A stretch of DNA of 64,000 bases, taken from assembly GCF_040195635.1 (NCBI RefSeq), contig NZ_JBEFTX010000022.1, positions 62,001-126,000 of the forward strand, written 5' to 3'. This DNA is from Thermasporomyces sp040195635. Lineage in GTDB: Bacteria > Actinomycetota > Actinomycetes > Propionibacteriales > Actinopolymorphaceae. A program made the translations under genes and the position numbers. Below the pieces are notes generated by a model, which worked only from the letters and a program-made list of their open reading frames with translations, was not told the origin of the DNA and ran no database searches. Shown piece after piece: positions 34,332 through 43,138 of this stretch (position 1 is its first letter; each line of letters opens with the position of its first letter).

Positions 34332-34391
34332 CGGAGAGCGTGGGATTCGAACCCACGTGGCGGGGGGTTACCCCGCCTAGCGGTTTTCAAG
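34332..34391 (-). tRNA. tRNA-Ser(UGA) 3' half only: integration scar
   Basis: On the minus strand the sequence runs from the anticodon loop CTTGAAAACCGCTA through a long variable arm (GGCGGGGTAACCCCCCGCC) and an intact T arm (GTGGGTTCGAATCCCAC) to the acceptor strand GCTCTCC plus G. The loop context gives anticodon TGA. The bases before the loop (CCCCC) do not pair with the 3' anticodon strand, and no D arm or 5' acceptor exists, so only the 3' half is present. tRNA 3' halves are the classic attachment cores of tyrosine-recombinase integrating elements, which suggests an att site. Confidence 0.82.
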
Positions 34392-34792
34392 GGGGATGTT
34401 TCGCCGCATACGCCCTGCAGGTTCGTCGATCAGCAGCGAACTCCGCCGCAAATACGTCGAAGGACCGGCCGCGGCACTGGCAGCCGGCCGTGGACGGCCG
34501 GATCTGCGACGAGCCAGCTCGTGTATCCACCGAACCGCTGCAAGCAGTGGGCGCAGGCTCCTGGCCACAGGCAACACGCACCGGCAGCCGTATTGCCCGT
34601 CGGGTCCCTTCCCCACCTCAAGGGCAACCCGGCGAGCGCCCGTTTACAGGAGGGCCGTTAGCTGTCGTACGGACTGCCCCACGCTTGCTGACCTGGACGT
34701 TCGTCTGTCAATCCTGTGATGCGAGGCACTCGCAGACGGTATTTCATTGACAGAGCCATTGACAGACGTGAGTACCGGCGGGGGTATTGCGG
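34392..34792. other. Non-coding stretch beside the tRNA scar
   Basis: Overlapping open frames on both strands give arginine/proline-rich shadows only. No integrase gene is seen here. Confidence 0.4.
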
Positions 34793-35092
34793 TTACGCGG
34801 CCGACGGCTTGGGCTTGAAGTTCACTGCAAGCTCGACGTCGAGCGCGTGGGCGATTCGCTCGAGCACAGGCAGGGTGGGGACGGTACCGCCGGCTTCGAA
34901 CCGGGCGACAGCGGATTGGGTCATGGACGCTGCCCGGGCCAGCTCGCTCTGACTCCAGCCGCGCTGCTCACGTAGCTGACGGACCGCGGCACCCAGCTCA
35001 AACGCTAGCCGGGCAGCCTCGTAGGCCGCTTCTGCACCCGGCTCGGCCATCCGCCGGTTGCGGATCTCCGCCCACTCGGTTCGCCCGCTCAC
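34793..35092 (-). CDS. higA: HigA-like XRE antitoxin
   Basis: The 99-residue protein has a Cro/C1-type helix-turn-helix: VRQLREQRGWSQSELARAAS, then MTQSAVARFEAGGTVPTLPV, followed by LERIAHALDVELAVNFKP. It neutralises the toxin encoded just upstream and represses the operon. Its start overlaps the toxin stop by 4 bases (ATGA), so it is the second gene, as in toxin-first HigBA pairs. It sits 400 bases from the tRNA scar, as expected for a stabilisation module of an integrated element. Confidence 0.9.
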   Translation of the reverse strand: MSGRTEWAEIRNRRMAEPGAEAAYEAARLAFELGAAVRQLREQRGWSQSELARAASMTQSAVARFEAGGTVPTLPVLERIAHALDVELAVNFKPKPSAA

Positions 35093-35442
35093 CGCTCCTC
35101 CTCAGCTTCGACCGTGTGCGCCTCGGCCACACACCGCGCCCACGCTCGCCTTGCCCGGTCGATCTCCCGATCCTCCCGCATCCGGGTCTTACGGAACACG
35201 GTCAGCAGGATGATCCGCCGACCGGGCGCGATCCAGTACGTGATCCGCACCGCGTCCCTCTCCAGGTGGAACCGCAGTTCCCGAAGCTTCCCGTCCAGCT
35301 GCCTGGTGTACGGCTCTTTCAGCTGCGCCCCCTGCGCGGCCAGCAGATCAACATAGAACGCCGCACGACCAAAATGCCCACCCGACAGCTGCTCCAGCCA
35401 CTCCCGGACCTCCGGTTCCAGCTCCACACTACCCCAAGCCAT
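35089..35442 (-). CDS. higB: HigB-like (RelE superfamily, DUF891) toxin
   Basis: The 117-residue protein has the RelE/Gp49-like fold marks: VREWLEQLSGG, LKEPYTRQLDGKLRELRF, then YWIAPGRRIILLTVFRKTRM with basic residues likely to contact the ribosome or mRNA. The tail is helical and charged. Toxins of this family cleave mRNA at the ribosome. It is the first gene of the pair; ATG at 35440-35442 lies inside a palindrome that probably serves as the operator. Confidence 0.9.
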   Translation of the reverse strand: MAWGSVELEPEVREWLEQLSGGHFGRAAFYVDLLAAQGAQLKEPYTRQLDGKLRELRFHLERDAVRITYWIAPGRRIILLTVFRKTRMREDREIDRARRAWARCVAEAHTVEAEEER

Positions 35443-35465
35443 AGCAATGATGCTATGGGGTCTTG
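35432..35465. promoter_or_regulatory. Palindromic operator of the toxin-antitoxin operon
   Basis: CCATAGCAATGATGCTATGG at 35439-35458 is a perfect inverted repeat with 8-base arms and a 4-base spacer, framed by CCCCAAG and a CTTGGG outer repeat. It covers the toxin start codon. HigA-type antitoxins bind such palindromes, so autorepression that also blocks the start is likely. Confidence 0.65.
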
Positions 35466-35740
35466 GGATCGCCGTACAGTCAAGATCGGGTAAGCAGCGC
35501 CGGCGATAGCGGTGCCTGGTGGCCAGAAACCTCCGTCAACGCGGTTGCAGACGCGTGGACTGATTGCCTTCGGTGCGTCCACACGTAAGGGCGTCCGCGC
35601 CCCTCCCGCACCCGTTCTTGCACCGCGCCTGACGGCATGCGGCGCGTCGAGAGCAGCTGATGACCGAGCCGATCAACGCCGCCTGACGGGTGGTGGCGCC
35701 GATGCTGGCTGGTGAGGCCGATCGTAAGCACTCCAAGACA

Positions 35741-35878
35741 CACGAATTAGGAACCCATGCTCTCTTGTCCAGATCAGTCCAGGCAGTGCTGTTTCAGGCG
35801 GCCAGGCAGGCGTCCAGAACTCGTTGTTCGGAGCGGTCCAGATCCGTCCATGCCGCTATTGCACGCGGGTTGCACGCC
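35741..35878 (+). repeat. Dispersed repeat A, copy 2
   Basis: The block CACGAATTAGGAACCCATGC onward corresponds to 29865-30006, with the shared TGTCCAGATC, GGTCCAGATCCGTCC and TATTGCACGCGGGTTGCACG segments. It runs straight into repeat B (35889). The preceding 35443-35740 holds no gene that I can support. Confidence 0.6.
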
Positions 35879-35888
35879 GACCTTCTGT

Positions 35889-36013
35889 TCCGTAGAGGCA
35901 GGCAGGTCGATCGTGGGCTGCGCTTTTCCGCTTCGGAGGTCGTGGGCCTGGTGCTCATCGTCGCCTGGCGTAGCAAGTCGTTGCGGTCAGGCTGGGGTCA
36001 TCTTGGGGTCAGC
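35889..36013 (+). repeat. Dispersed repeat B, copy 4
   Basis: It begins TCCGTAGAGGCAGGCAGGTC and ends CAGGCTGGGGTCATCTTGGG. It directly follows repeat A, showing that A and B were once one unit of about 270 bases. Confidence 0.65.
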
Positions 36014-36028
36014 GCGCGTTCGATGCGC

Positions 36029-36310
36029 TTAACCGTCTGCGGTCGTGGCGTGACGAGGTAGTGCCCGCAGAATCCAAGTAGCTGCGGCTCCGGAACTCAC
36101 GCCTCCCAAGAAGACGCCACAGAGCAAGCTCCACCATGGGGTGCTAGGCATAAGGCACATCAGTAACGGGGTTCCGTCCGGCGTAATGACGTCGTTGCAG
36201 CCAGGCGGGGCAAAGAACTGCATGTACACGAAGTCAGCGAGCCATCCGCCTCCGCTCGCTCCGAGGATAGCGGCAATCGCAACGATGGCGATCGACACTA
36301 CGCGGGGCAT
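36029..36310 (-). CDS. Small two-helix membrane protein
   Basis: The 93-residue protein has transmembrane helices at about residues 5-28 (SIAIVAIAAILGASGGGWLA) and 58-80 (WWSLLCGVFLGGVSSGAAAT). The short loop between them contains two cysteines (PPGCNDVITPDG, LLMCLMP) that could pair outside the cell. ATG at 36308-36310 with GGGAGG ten bases before it. No family recognised. It lies between the repeats and the first transposase remnant. Confidence 0.65.
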   Translation of the reverse strand: MPRVVSIAIVAIAAILGASGGGWLADFVYMQFFAPPGCNDVITPDGTPLLMCLMPSTPWWSLLCGVFLGGVSSGAAATWILRALPRHATTADG

Positions 36311-36417
36311 GTGCCCTCCCGAGTCGGCAGAGGTGCCCTAGCCTAGCGATTCCGTGCCAGGCTACTCCTCGACCGAGTGCAGTCAGCGATCTCCTCCCGG
36401 CGCCGTGAAGGCGGCCA

Positions 36418-36490
36418 ACCACTCTTCTCCGTCGTCCTCGCAACTAGCCAGATTGAGGTCGGAGCGGAACGGGTCAAGAGTCGAGCTTGC
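36418..36490 (+). repeat. Dispersed repeat D, copy 1
   Basis: Shares CGTCGTCCTCGCA, AGCCAGATTGA, GGAGCG and GTCAAGA blocks, in order, with 56648-56729. It lies just beyond the 3' end of the transposase remnant and contains the small hairpin CGAGCTTGCTCG. Confidence 0.5.
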
Positions 36491-36599
36491 TCGATCGCGA
36501 AGCAATGCCGCGTAGTTACTTCGACCTGAAAACGCTGAGCCTTGGTGAGCAGGTGCTGGCGGTCTGTCGGGGTTGGGTGGCGGCGTGCTCCTGCGATGG

Positions 36600-38015
36600 G
36601 TGCTTGTCATGCTGCCAGGGTGCTGATCTTGACCAGGTTGTGTGTCAGGACGCCCGTGGCCGATCCAGATCATGGCTCCTTCGGTGCCATCGATCTGGGT
36701 GCGATCCCAGCCGTATCCGCGTTTGAGGGTGCTGATTCTGCCTTCGATGCCGGTTCGCCATTTCACGGTTCGTCGGAACGCCGGGCGATGTTCGTGGGCT
36801 CGCCGGGCGGCTGAGGGTTTGCCCTTGCGGGGGATGACGACGTTGCGGACGCCGAGGTCGGCCAGGTCGTCCTCGACGGCCTTCTCGCCGTAGCCACGGT
36901 CTGCGGTGACGGTGCGGGGTGGGCGTCCGGCGCGGTTGCGGATCCGGTCCACGGCCGGCGGGAGTTGGGGTGCGTCGGCCGGGTTGCCGCGCTCGACGAT
37001 GTGGTCGACGATCACGCCGTCGTCGCCTTCGACGAGCTGGGCCTTGTGCCCGAACTCCACCGGCTTGCCGAGCCGGCCATTGGCGATCGGCCTGGCGTCG
37101 GCATCGTGCAGGCTGACCCGCCGAGTCGAGTCATCTGGTGTCTGCCCGGCAAGTCGCTGTCGGGTCTGTGCGGCGACCTGCCTGGTCGCGGCGATCAGGC
37201 CTGTCAGATCGTCGATGGCGCGGACCAGTCGTCCTCGTCGACGTCCTGTGGCCGCGTCGTGCTGACCCTTGGCCTGCTGGGCCCTGGCCTTGGTGCGTGC
37301 CCGACGCAGCGAGCGTTTCGCGTTGACCAGCAGCCTTTCAGCCTCGGTGGCGGCGGTCTCGGCCAGATCGGCCAGCTCCCGGTCACCCGCCGCACCGCTG
37401 CCAAGGCCTCGTCCCGACCGGCGGCGCTGCGCGACCGCAACCTGAACCCGATGGCGTGCGCCCGATTCCCCGCCGCACGGGACCGGTCCCGCAGGCTGGT
37501 GCGAGTCGCCCCGCCGGCGGCCTGGATCCGCCTTTTCGTGGCCGCGATCCGACCGATCGCCTTCGCCAACAGCCCCGAGTCGGTCGGGTAGGCCACGTTG
37601 GACGGCACCACCGTCGTGTCCGCCCGCAGCTTCGTGGTGCGCAGCACTTTGGTCTCGGTCGCCTTGGCCAGCGGGCCTCGTTCAGCCCCTCCACGGCCGC
37701 CGGGCCACAGCGCGTGGTCAGCTTCATCAGAGTCGTCGGATGCGGCACCGATCCCTCCAGGCCGATTCGGCAGAACCGCCGCCAGGTGATCGAGTCGCTC
37801 ACCTCCCGGCACAAGCTCTCATAGCCAAGCCGATAGCGGAACTTCAGGAATATCAACCGCAGATAAGTCTCCATCGGCGTGGACGGCCGACCGATCCTCA
37901 GATCGAAGTACGGCACGAACGGCACAAAGAACGCTGGATCATCCAGCAGCGCATCGACCCGAGCCAGCTCCCCGGGAAGTCGCAGCAGCTGCTCCGGCAA
38001 CACCGACTCGAACAA
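36600..38015 (-). pseudogene. ISNCY/IS5-like transposase, multiply frameshifted
   Basis: The N-terminal part (from 38015) reads MFESVLPEQLLRLPGELARV and RIGRPSTPMETYLRLIFLKF, continuing through SITWRRFCRIGLEG. Near 37680 the match moves to a second frame (ADTTVVPSNVAYPTDSGLLA), and near 37060 to a third (FGHKAQLVEGDDGVIVDH, then TVTADRGYGEKAVEDDL). The extreme C-terminus (THNLVKISTLA) is in yet another frame, ending near 36605. All parts of a DDE transposase of about 470 residues are recognisable in order, but at least three frameshifts make it inactive. Confidence 0.82.
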
Positions 38016-38281
38016 TGACGGCTGATCGCCTACGGTACGAAAAACGATGGCCTCGATCCCTTCTAGCCCAAGGGGTCGGGGCCATCCTTCCGTTCCACAG
38101 GCGGCCGCTCACGCACCGCCACGCGCCGACTTTTTCAGGTCGAAGTAGTTAGGCGATCCTGTGTGGTGTCAACGTCTTCGGCTGTGGCGTGTCGTTGTCG
38201 GCATGGCGAGCAGAAATGGGCACGGAGCCCCTGTAACCAAGGGGATTGTCAAGATCACCTGGTTTCGCAGGAGCTCCGCGC

Positions 38282-39370
38282 ATGTCCGATTCTGCCACCG
38301 TCACCGTGTCGCGTTCCATCACCGCCGCCCCGGGGGTCTTCGCTCCGGGCCACCTGGGCGAGCTGACGCAGTACCTGCCGTTCGAACTGGTCGACGACGT
38401 GCTGAAACAGACCAGGGCCGTGGAACACAGGTTGCGCGTCCTGCCCTCGAGGGTGGGGGTGTACTTCGTGCTCGCGCTGGCGCTGTTCCCGCGCCTGGGA
38501 TACGCGCGAGTGTGGCAGAAGCTGACCGCCGGCCTGGCAGGCATGTCAGTGCCGAGTCCGTCGGAGAAGGCGCTGCGTGACCTGCGTCGCCGGCTGGGAC
38601 CGACACCGCTGAGGGCGGTGTTCGAGGTGGTCGCCGGGCCGCTGGGCCGACCGCAGACGCCTGGGGTGTGTTACCGCGGGCTGCGCACCGTCGGCTTCGA
38701 CGGCTGCAACTCACTCCGGGTCCCCGACACCGCGCCGAACCGGTCCTGGTTGGGCCGGATCCGCTACCGGATGGGGTTCGCCGGATACCCCACAGTGCGG
38801 TTGATGGCCCTGGTCGAGACCGGAACCCGCGGCCTGCTCGGTGCCAGCCTCGGCTCAAGCACCGACCGCGACGAGCCGAGGCTGGCGCGGCGGCTGCTAC
38901 CGCTGCTGGGACCGGGCATGCTGGTCCTGCTCGACCGAGCCTTCGACGCCACCGGCTTCCTCACCGACCTGCACGGCACCGGCGCACACCTGCTGGTGCG
39001 GTCCAAGTCCACCCGCAAACCGCCGGTCCTGGGGCACCTGCCCGACGGCTCCTACCTGTCGACCCTGAACGGACTGGCGGTGCGGGTCATTGACGCCGAC
39101 CTCGCCGTTTCTGGCGCCGACGGCAGCCATCTGGTCGAGCAGTACCGGCTGATCACCACCCTGATCGACCACCACCAGTACCCGGCCCTGGAGCTGGTCC
39201 GGCTGTACCACGAGCGCTGGGAGGTCGAGATCGCCTTCCTCGCCTTGCGCCACACCATCCTGCAGGGCAACGTGCTGCGCTCAGGCGATGAGTACGGCCT
39301 GCAACAGGAGATCTGGGCGCTGCTCACCCTCTACCAGCTGCTGCGCATGGCGATATCGTGGCCGCGGTAG
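38282..39370 (+). CDS. IS4-family transposase, truncated at the C-terminus
   Basis: The 362-residue frame from ATG 38282 (AGGAG at 38269-38273) has the IS4 marks: an N-terminal insert domain (FALELV-like PFELVDDVLKQT), first Asp in VGFDGCNSL, second Asp in LVLLDRAFDATGF and the Y-x2-R-x3-E signature YHERWEVEIAF. It stops abruptly after LYQLLRMAISWPR. The expected tail appears further on in another frame (39377-39703), so a deletion of roughly 60 codons with a frame change has removed the junction. All three acidic residues remain, but activity is doubtful. Confidence 0.85.
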   Translation: MSDSATVTVSRSITAAPGVFAPGHLGELTQYLPFELVDDVLKQTRAVEHRLRVLPSRVGVYFVLALALFPRLGYARVWQKLTAGLAGMSVPSPSEKALRDLRRRLGPTPLRAVFEVVAGPLGRPQTPGVCYRGLRTVGFDGCNSLRVPDTAPNRSWLGRIRYRMGFAGYPTVRLMALVETGTRGLLGASLGSSTDRDEPRLARRLLPLLGPGMLVLLDRAFDATGFLTDLHGTGAHLLVRSKSTRKPPVLGHLPDGSYLSTLNGLAVRVIDADLAVSGADGSHLVEQYRLITTLIDHHQYPALELVRLYHERWEVEIAFLALRHTILQGNVLRSGDEYGLQQEIWALLTLYQLLRMAISWPR

Positions 39371-39376
39371 CGACGC

Positions 39377-39703
39377 GGCACCTCCCGCTACCGCGGCCAC
39401 GACCCCCTCCGGCCGGAGGCCGCGACTGCCATCACCGCGATCGACATCACCCTGCACACCCCAGGCCTGACCGAGCGACCTGCCCACAGGCGAAAGGCAT
39501 CGGCACCTACCAGTCCCACCCGAAGACAACGCATCACCGCGATCATGAACACCGAAAGACACCGCAGCTGGAGCGGCCGGGAACTCGCCGACCGACTCGG
39601 CATCAAACCCCGCGTCATGCTTACCCAGTTGGCCGAATGGACCCGCTACGGCTTCCTCACACGCACCGGGCGCGGCACCTACGCCCAACCCGAACCGCAA
39701 TGA
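39377..39703 (+). pseudogene. Displaced C-terminal tail of the IS4 transposase
   Basis: This frame reads TSRYRGHDPLRPEAATAITA, then ELADRLGIKPRVMLTQLAEW and ends at a TGA at 39701-39703. IS4-type actinomycete transposases end with the same TSRYHAR and winged-helix-like segment. It lacks its own start and is separated from the main frame by the deletion point near 39370. Confidence 0.7.
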
Positions 39704-39761
39704 ACACCGAGGACGTTGACACCGCACAAGATCGCCTAACTACGCGGCATTGGATCACATA

Positions 39762-39935
39762 GTGACGCCGCAGGCGCCATTGAGGGCCGGAGTGGAGGCC
39801 GCAGACTGGCGTGCGAGGAGGGCGGGACGGTCAGACGACCGGTGACCCCAGCCGATTGTCGACGGCTCTGTGAAGTCCTTCGCTCGTCCGCCCGCGAGCC
39901 CGAGGACGGCGCCTCGGCGAGTGTTCCGCGGGGCG
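39762..39935 (+). repeat. Composite dispersed repeat E+F, copy 2
   Basis: 39762-39834 (GTGACGCCGCAGGCGCC, then GGAGTGGAGGCC and ACTGGCGTGCGAGGAGGGCG) matches 56731-56802. After about 55 bases, 39890-39935 matches the start of repeat F (34056, 56855). It lies directly between the IS4 and IS481 remnants. Confidence 0.65.
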
Positions 39936-39957
39936 TCGCTGATGAGGGAGGCCGGGA

Positions 39958-41510
39958 TTGGTGCTGGTTGCGTTGTCGGTGGTGGAGCAACGTCTGGATG
40001 CGGTGCGGGCGGTTCTTTCGGGTTCATCGGTGACGGAGGTGGCTGCGGCGGCTGGTGTGTCGCGTCAGTCGCTGCATGCGTGGATGGCTCGGTATCTGGC
40101 CGATGGTGTGGCGGGTTTGGCGGATCGTTCGCATCGGTCGGGTTCGTGTCCGCATCAGGCTCCTGCGGCGGTGGAGGTGCTGGTTGCGGAGATGCGGCGG
40201 AAGCATCCGCGGTGGGGTGCGAAGCGGATCTGGTTGGAGTTGTTGAAGAAGCCGCCGGAGGGTCTGGTGTTGCCGTCGACGAGGACGATCAACCGGATCC
40301 TGACCCGGCAGGGGCTGGTGGTGCCTCGGCGGCGGAAGCGTCCGCGTGGGTCGTATCGGCGGTGGGAGCGGCCCGGTCCGATGCAGCTGTGGCAGATCGA
40401 CATCGTGGGCGGGGTGATGCTGGTCAACCCGGCGACCGGGGAGCTGCGGGAGGCGAAGGTGGTCACCGGTGTGGATGACCATTCCCGGTTCTGTGTGATG
40501 GCGGCGGTGGTGGAGCGGGCGACCAGTCGGGCGGTGTGTTTGGCGTTTGCCCAAGCCCTGCAGCGACTCGGCGTTCCCAACGAGGTGCTCACCGATAACG
40601 GGAAACAGTTCACCGACCGGTTCGGTAAGGGCGGGAGGTGATGTTCGACAAGATCTGCCGCAAGAACGCCATCACCCATCGGCTGACCCAGCCGACCTCG
40701 CCGACCACGACCGGCAAGATCGAGCGGTTCCATCTGACTTTTCGACGTGACCTGCTCGACGACTGCGGCCCGTTCGAATCGGTGGAGGCCGCCCAGGCCG
40801 CGATCGACGGGTTTGTGGTGCAGTACAACACCGACCGGCCACACCAAGCACTCGACGACCGGACGCCTATCAGCCCTGCCGACCGGTTCTCCCCGGCTCC
40901 AGATGAGCAGCGGGAGTTGCTCAAGCTGTGGACACCGCCGACACTCGCCCCAGCCCCACCGGCCGCTGCCCACGAACCGGCTGGTCCCGTGCCTGAACCG
41001 GTGTTGACGACGGCATCGTGGGCGGGTGGTCCGATCGGGTTCGACCGGGTGGTGCCACCCAGTGGGAACCTGCAGGTCGCCGGCCGGCAGTTCTGGCTCG
41101 GGCCGGTCCGGGCCGGCATGGTCGTCCGGTTCTGGACCGACGTCGACCTGATCCACCTGCTCATTGCCGGTGCGAGGGTCAAGGCCGTCCGTTCCCACCT
41201 CACCATCAACGACCTGGCCAGGCTGGCCGCCGAAGGCGCCGTCAACGCCGGACCCTCCCCACTGCCACCAGCCGAACGCAAAGGCGGCGCGGTAGAGATC
41301 TAACGGATCGTCTCCCGCGTGGGCATCGTCTCGCTGGGCTGCAGACAGATCCTCGCCGCCGAAATCCTCGCCGGCCGCCGGGTCGGCATACGCGTCGAGG
41401 CAGCCACGCTGATGTTCTACGACCTGGAAACCCGCGAGCTGCTCCGCACCCGACCCAACCCGCTCACCACCGCGAGATCCGCGGTTCCTGGCAGTGTCGC
41501 CCGCACCTAA
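39958..41510 (+). pseudogene. IS481-family transposase with a frameshift and a nonsense codon
   Basis: The first frame (39958-40641) carries the helix-turn-helix SVTEVAAAAGVSRQSLHAWM and the catalytic core start (WQIDIVGGVML, VDDHSRF, VLTDNGKQFTDRFGKGG). A one-base shift at GGCGGGAGG near 40634 moves to the second frame, EVMFDKICRKNAITHRLT, then TTTGKIERFH with the catalytic Glu and YNTDRPHQALDDRTP. That frame ends at TAA 41301-41303, but the family's C-terminal tail continues in phase (IVSRVGIVSLGCRQILAAEI to 41510). Two lesions make it inactive unless the shift is programmed. Confidence 0.85.
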
Positions 41511-41569
41511 CCCAAGGATGAAAGGGCTCGTCCGACACGATGAGGATGACGTTTGGCGCAACGGTTGGT

Positions 41570-43006
41570 TCAGCCATGATCAAGCCAGGTCCGGGGTGCT
41601 CGGCCCGTCACGAGACCGGCCGCGTCGACGTAACCCTCCTCGCGCCCGCGCAGCTGTTCGACCAAGAGGCCGCGGAGGCGGTCCATGTCGGACGAGCAAG
41701 CGGGGTCGGCGGCCAGATCGTGACACTCCTTCGGGTCCGCGGCCAGATCGAAGAGCTGCTCTTGCCCCGAGTGCGACCACCAGATGTACTTCCACCGATC
41801 GTCGGCGATCCAGTGCAGCGTCTGCTGGAAGTGGGGGTGCTCGCCGTGGAGATGGTCTCGCCAGGACGCGGCTGGTGGATCGGCCAGCAGCGGTAGAACG
41901 CTTCGCCCTTCGACCGTGCCCGGAGGTTTCAGCCCGGCGGCGTTCAGCAACGTCGGCATCACGTCCCGCAGTTCGACGATCTCGTCCCGAACCTGGCCCG
42001 CTTCGATGCCGGGACCACTGAGGAGGAAGGGAATCCTGGCCGCCCCCTCGTACGGCAGGCCTTTCTGGAAGAGATTGTGTTCGCCGAGCATCTCACCATG
42101 ATCAGAAATGAAGCACACGATCGTGTCCTCTGCCAGTCCGAATTCGCCGAGGATCTCGAGGAATCGGTTGATCTGGAGATCGAGATGTGCCAGGTGCCCG
42201 TAGTACCCCGCGCGGGCACGATGCAGGACCGCCGGCTTCATCCGCGCCGCGAACGGGTTGTGTCGCCAATCCTGGTAGTAGGGTTCCAGCGCCTCCACCC
42301 AATCTCCGACGACCGGGTGGTACGGCTCTTCGGCCAGGTATTGCTCATACGCCCACGCCGGTGGATCGAACGGCGGATGCGGGCGGTCGAAGGAAAGGTA
42401 GAGAAAGAAAGGACTCCGCGGATCGCGTCGATAGAGCCATGACATCGCTTGGGTGACGGTCCACGAGGTCGGATGCCAAGCCTCCGGCTTGTCCCAGGGC
42501 CGCGCCACCATGGAGTTGCTGTTGACCCCGTTGTCGCAGAAGTCCTCCACCGCGCTTGCGCCGGCCTGCATCCGCAGCCAGGGAAGGTAGTCGTCGAACT
42601 CCTCGTACGGCCGCTGCCGCTTGCGGACGTAGTGTAGGTAACCATCGTGCAGGATCACATCGTCGAAACCGAGCCTGGTCCGCTCGGGATAGACGTGCAT
42701 CTTTCCGATGGCCTGCGTCTGATAGCCGGCGCGGCCGAACTCTCCTGCCATCGTGGTCGAGTAGTCCCAGGGACGGCCGTTCTCGAAGCCGATGCGCCGA
42801 TGTGACCGCTGCGACAGGCCGGTCATCAGCGCGGCTCGGGCCGGGATGCACGTCGGAGTGGCCGAGTAACCCCTACGGAAGCGGGCTCCTCTGGCGGCGA
42901 GGGCGTCGAGATGTGGCGTATGCACCAGCTCATGGCCGTCCGCAGACAGGCAGTCTCCGCGCCATTGGTCCACGCAAATCAACACAACATTCGGCTGGTC
43001 AGCCAT
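41570..43006 (-). CDS. Type I sulfatase
   Basis: The 478-residue protein has the alkaline-phosphatase-superfamily layout: NVVLICVDQWRGD (metal Asp), the formylglycine signature CIPARAALMTG with Cys53 to be converted by a formylglycine-generating enzyme, KMHVYPERTRLGFD and CFISDHGEMLGEHNLF for metal binding. Type I sulfatases hydrolyse sulfate esters, often of polysaccharides. It has no signal peptide, so it acts on imported sulfated sugars. Start: ATG 43004-43006 with GGAGGGG. It is the last gene of a minus-strand set with the ROK regulator and the enolase-type enzyme. Confidence 0.92.
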   Translation of the reverse strand: MADQPNVVLICVDQWRGDCLSADGHELVHTPHLDALAARGARFRRGYSATPTCIPARAALMTGLSQRSHRRIGFENGRPWDYSTTMAGEFGRAGYQTQAIGKMHVYPERTRLGFDDVILHDGYLHYVRKRQRPYEEFDDYLPWLRMQAGASAVEDFCDNGVNSNSMVARPWDKPEAWHPTSWTVTQAMSWLYRRDPRSPFFLYLSFDRPHPPFDPPAWAYEQYLAEEPYHPVVGDWVEALEPYYQDWRHNPFAARMKPAVLHRARAGYYGHLAHLDLQINRFLEILGEFGLAEDTIVCFISDHGEMLGEHNLFQKGLPYEGAARIPFLLSGPGIEAGQVRDEIVELRDVMPTLLNAAGLKPPGTVEGRSVLPLLADPPAASWRDHLHGEHPHFQQTLHWIADDRWKYIWWSHSGQEQLFDLAADPKECHDLAADPACSSDMDRLRGLLVEQLRGREEGYVDAAGLVTGRAPRTWLDHG

Positions 43007-43138
43007 GGAGCCCCTCCATCGATTCAGGTACTTCGGTCAGCTCCGTCTCGCCCCTCGCCCAATCGCGTTGGGGGAGCTATGCGGATCCAATAAATCTGAT
43101 CTGTGCGTATCGATCAAGAACGTCGGGTGCGCTGACGA

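Noticed and set aside
34332..34420. Complete tRNA-Ser gene
   Set aside because: No 5' acceptor strand or D arm; the anticodon 5' stem does not pair. Only the 3' half exists.
41319..41510. Independent 63-codon gene
   Set aside because: Its sequence is the continuation of the IS481 transposase tail after an in-frame stop.
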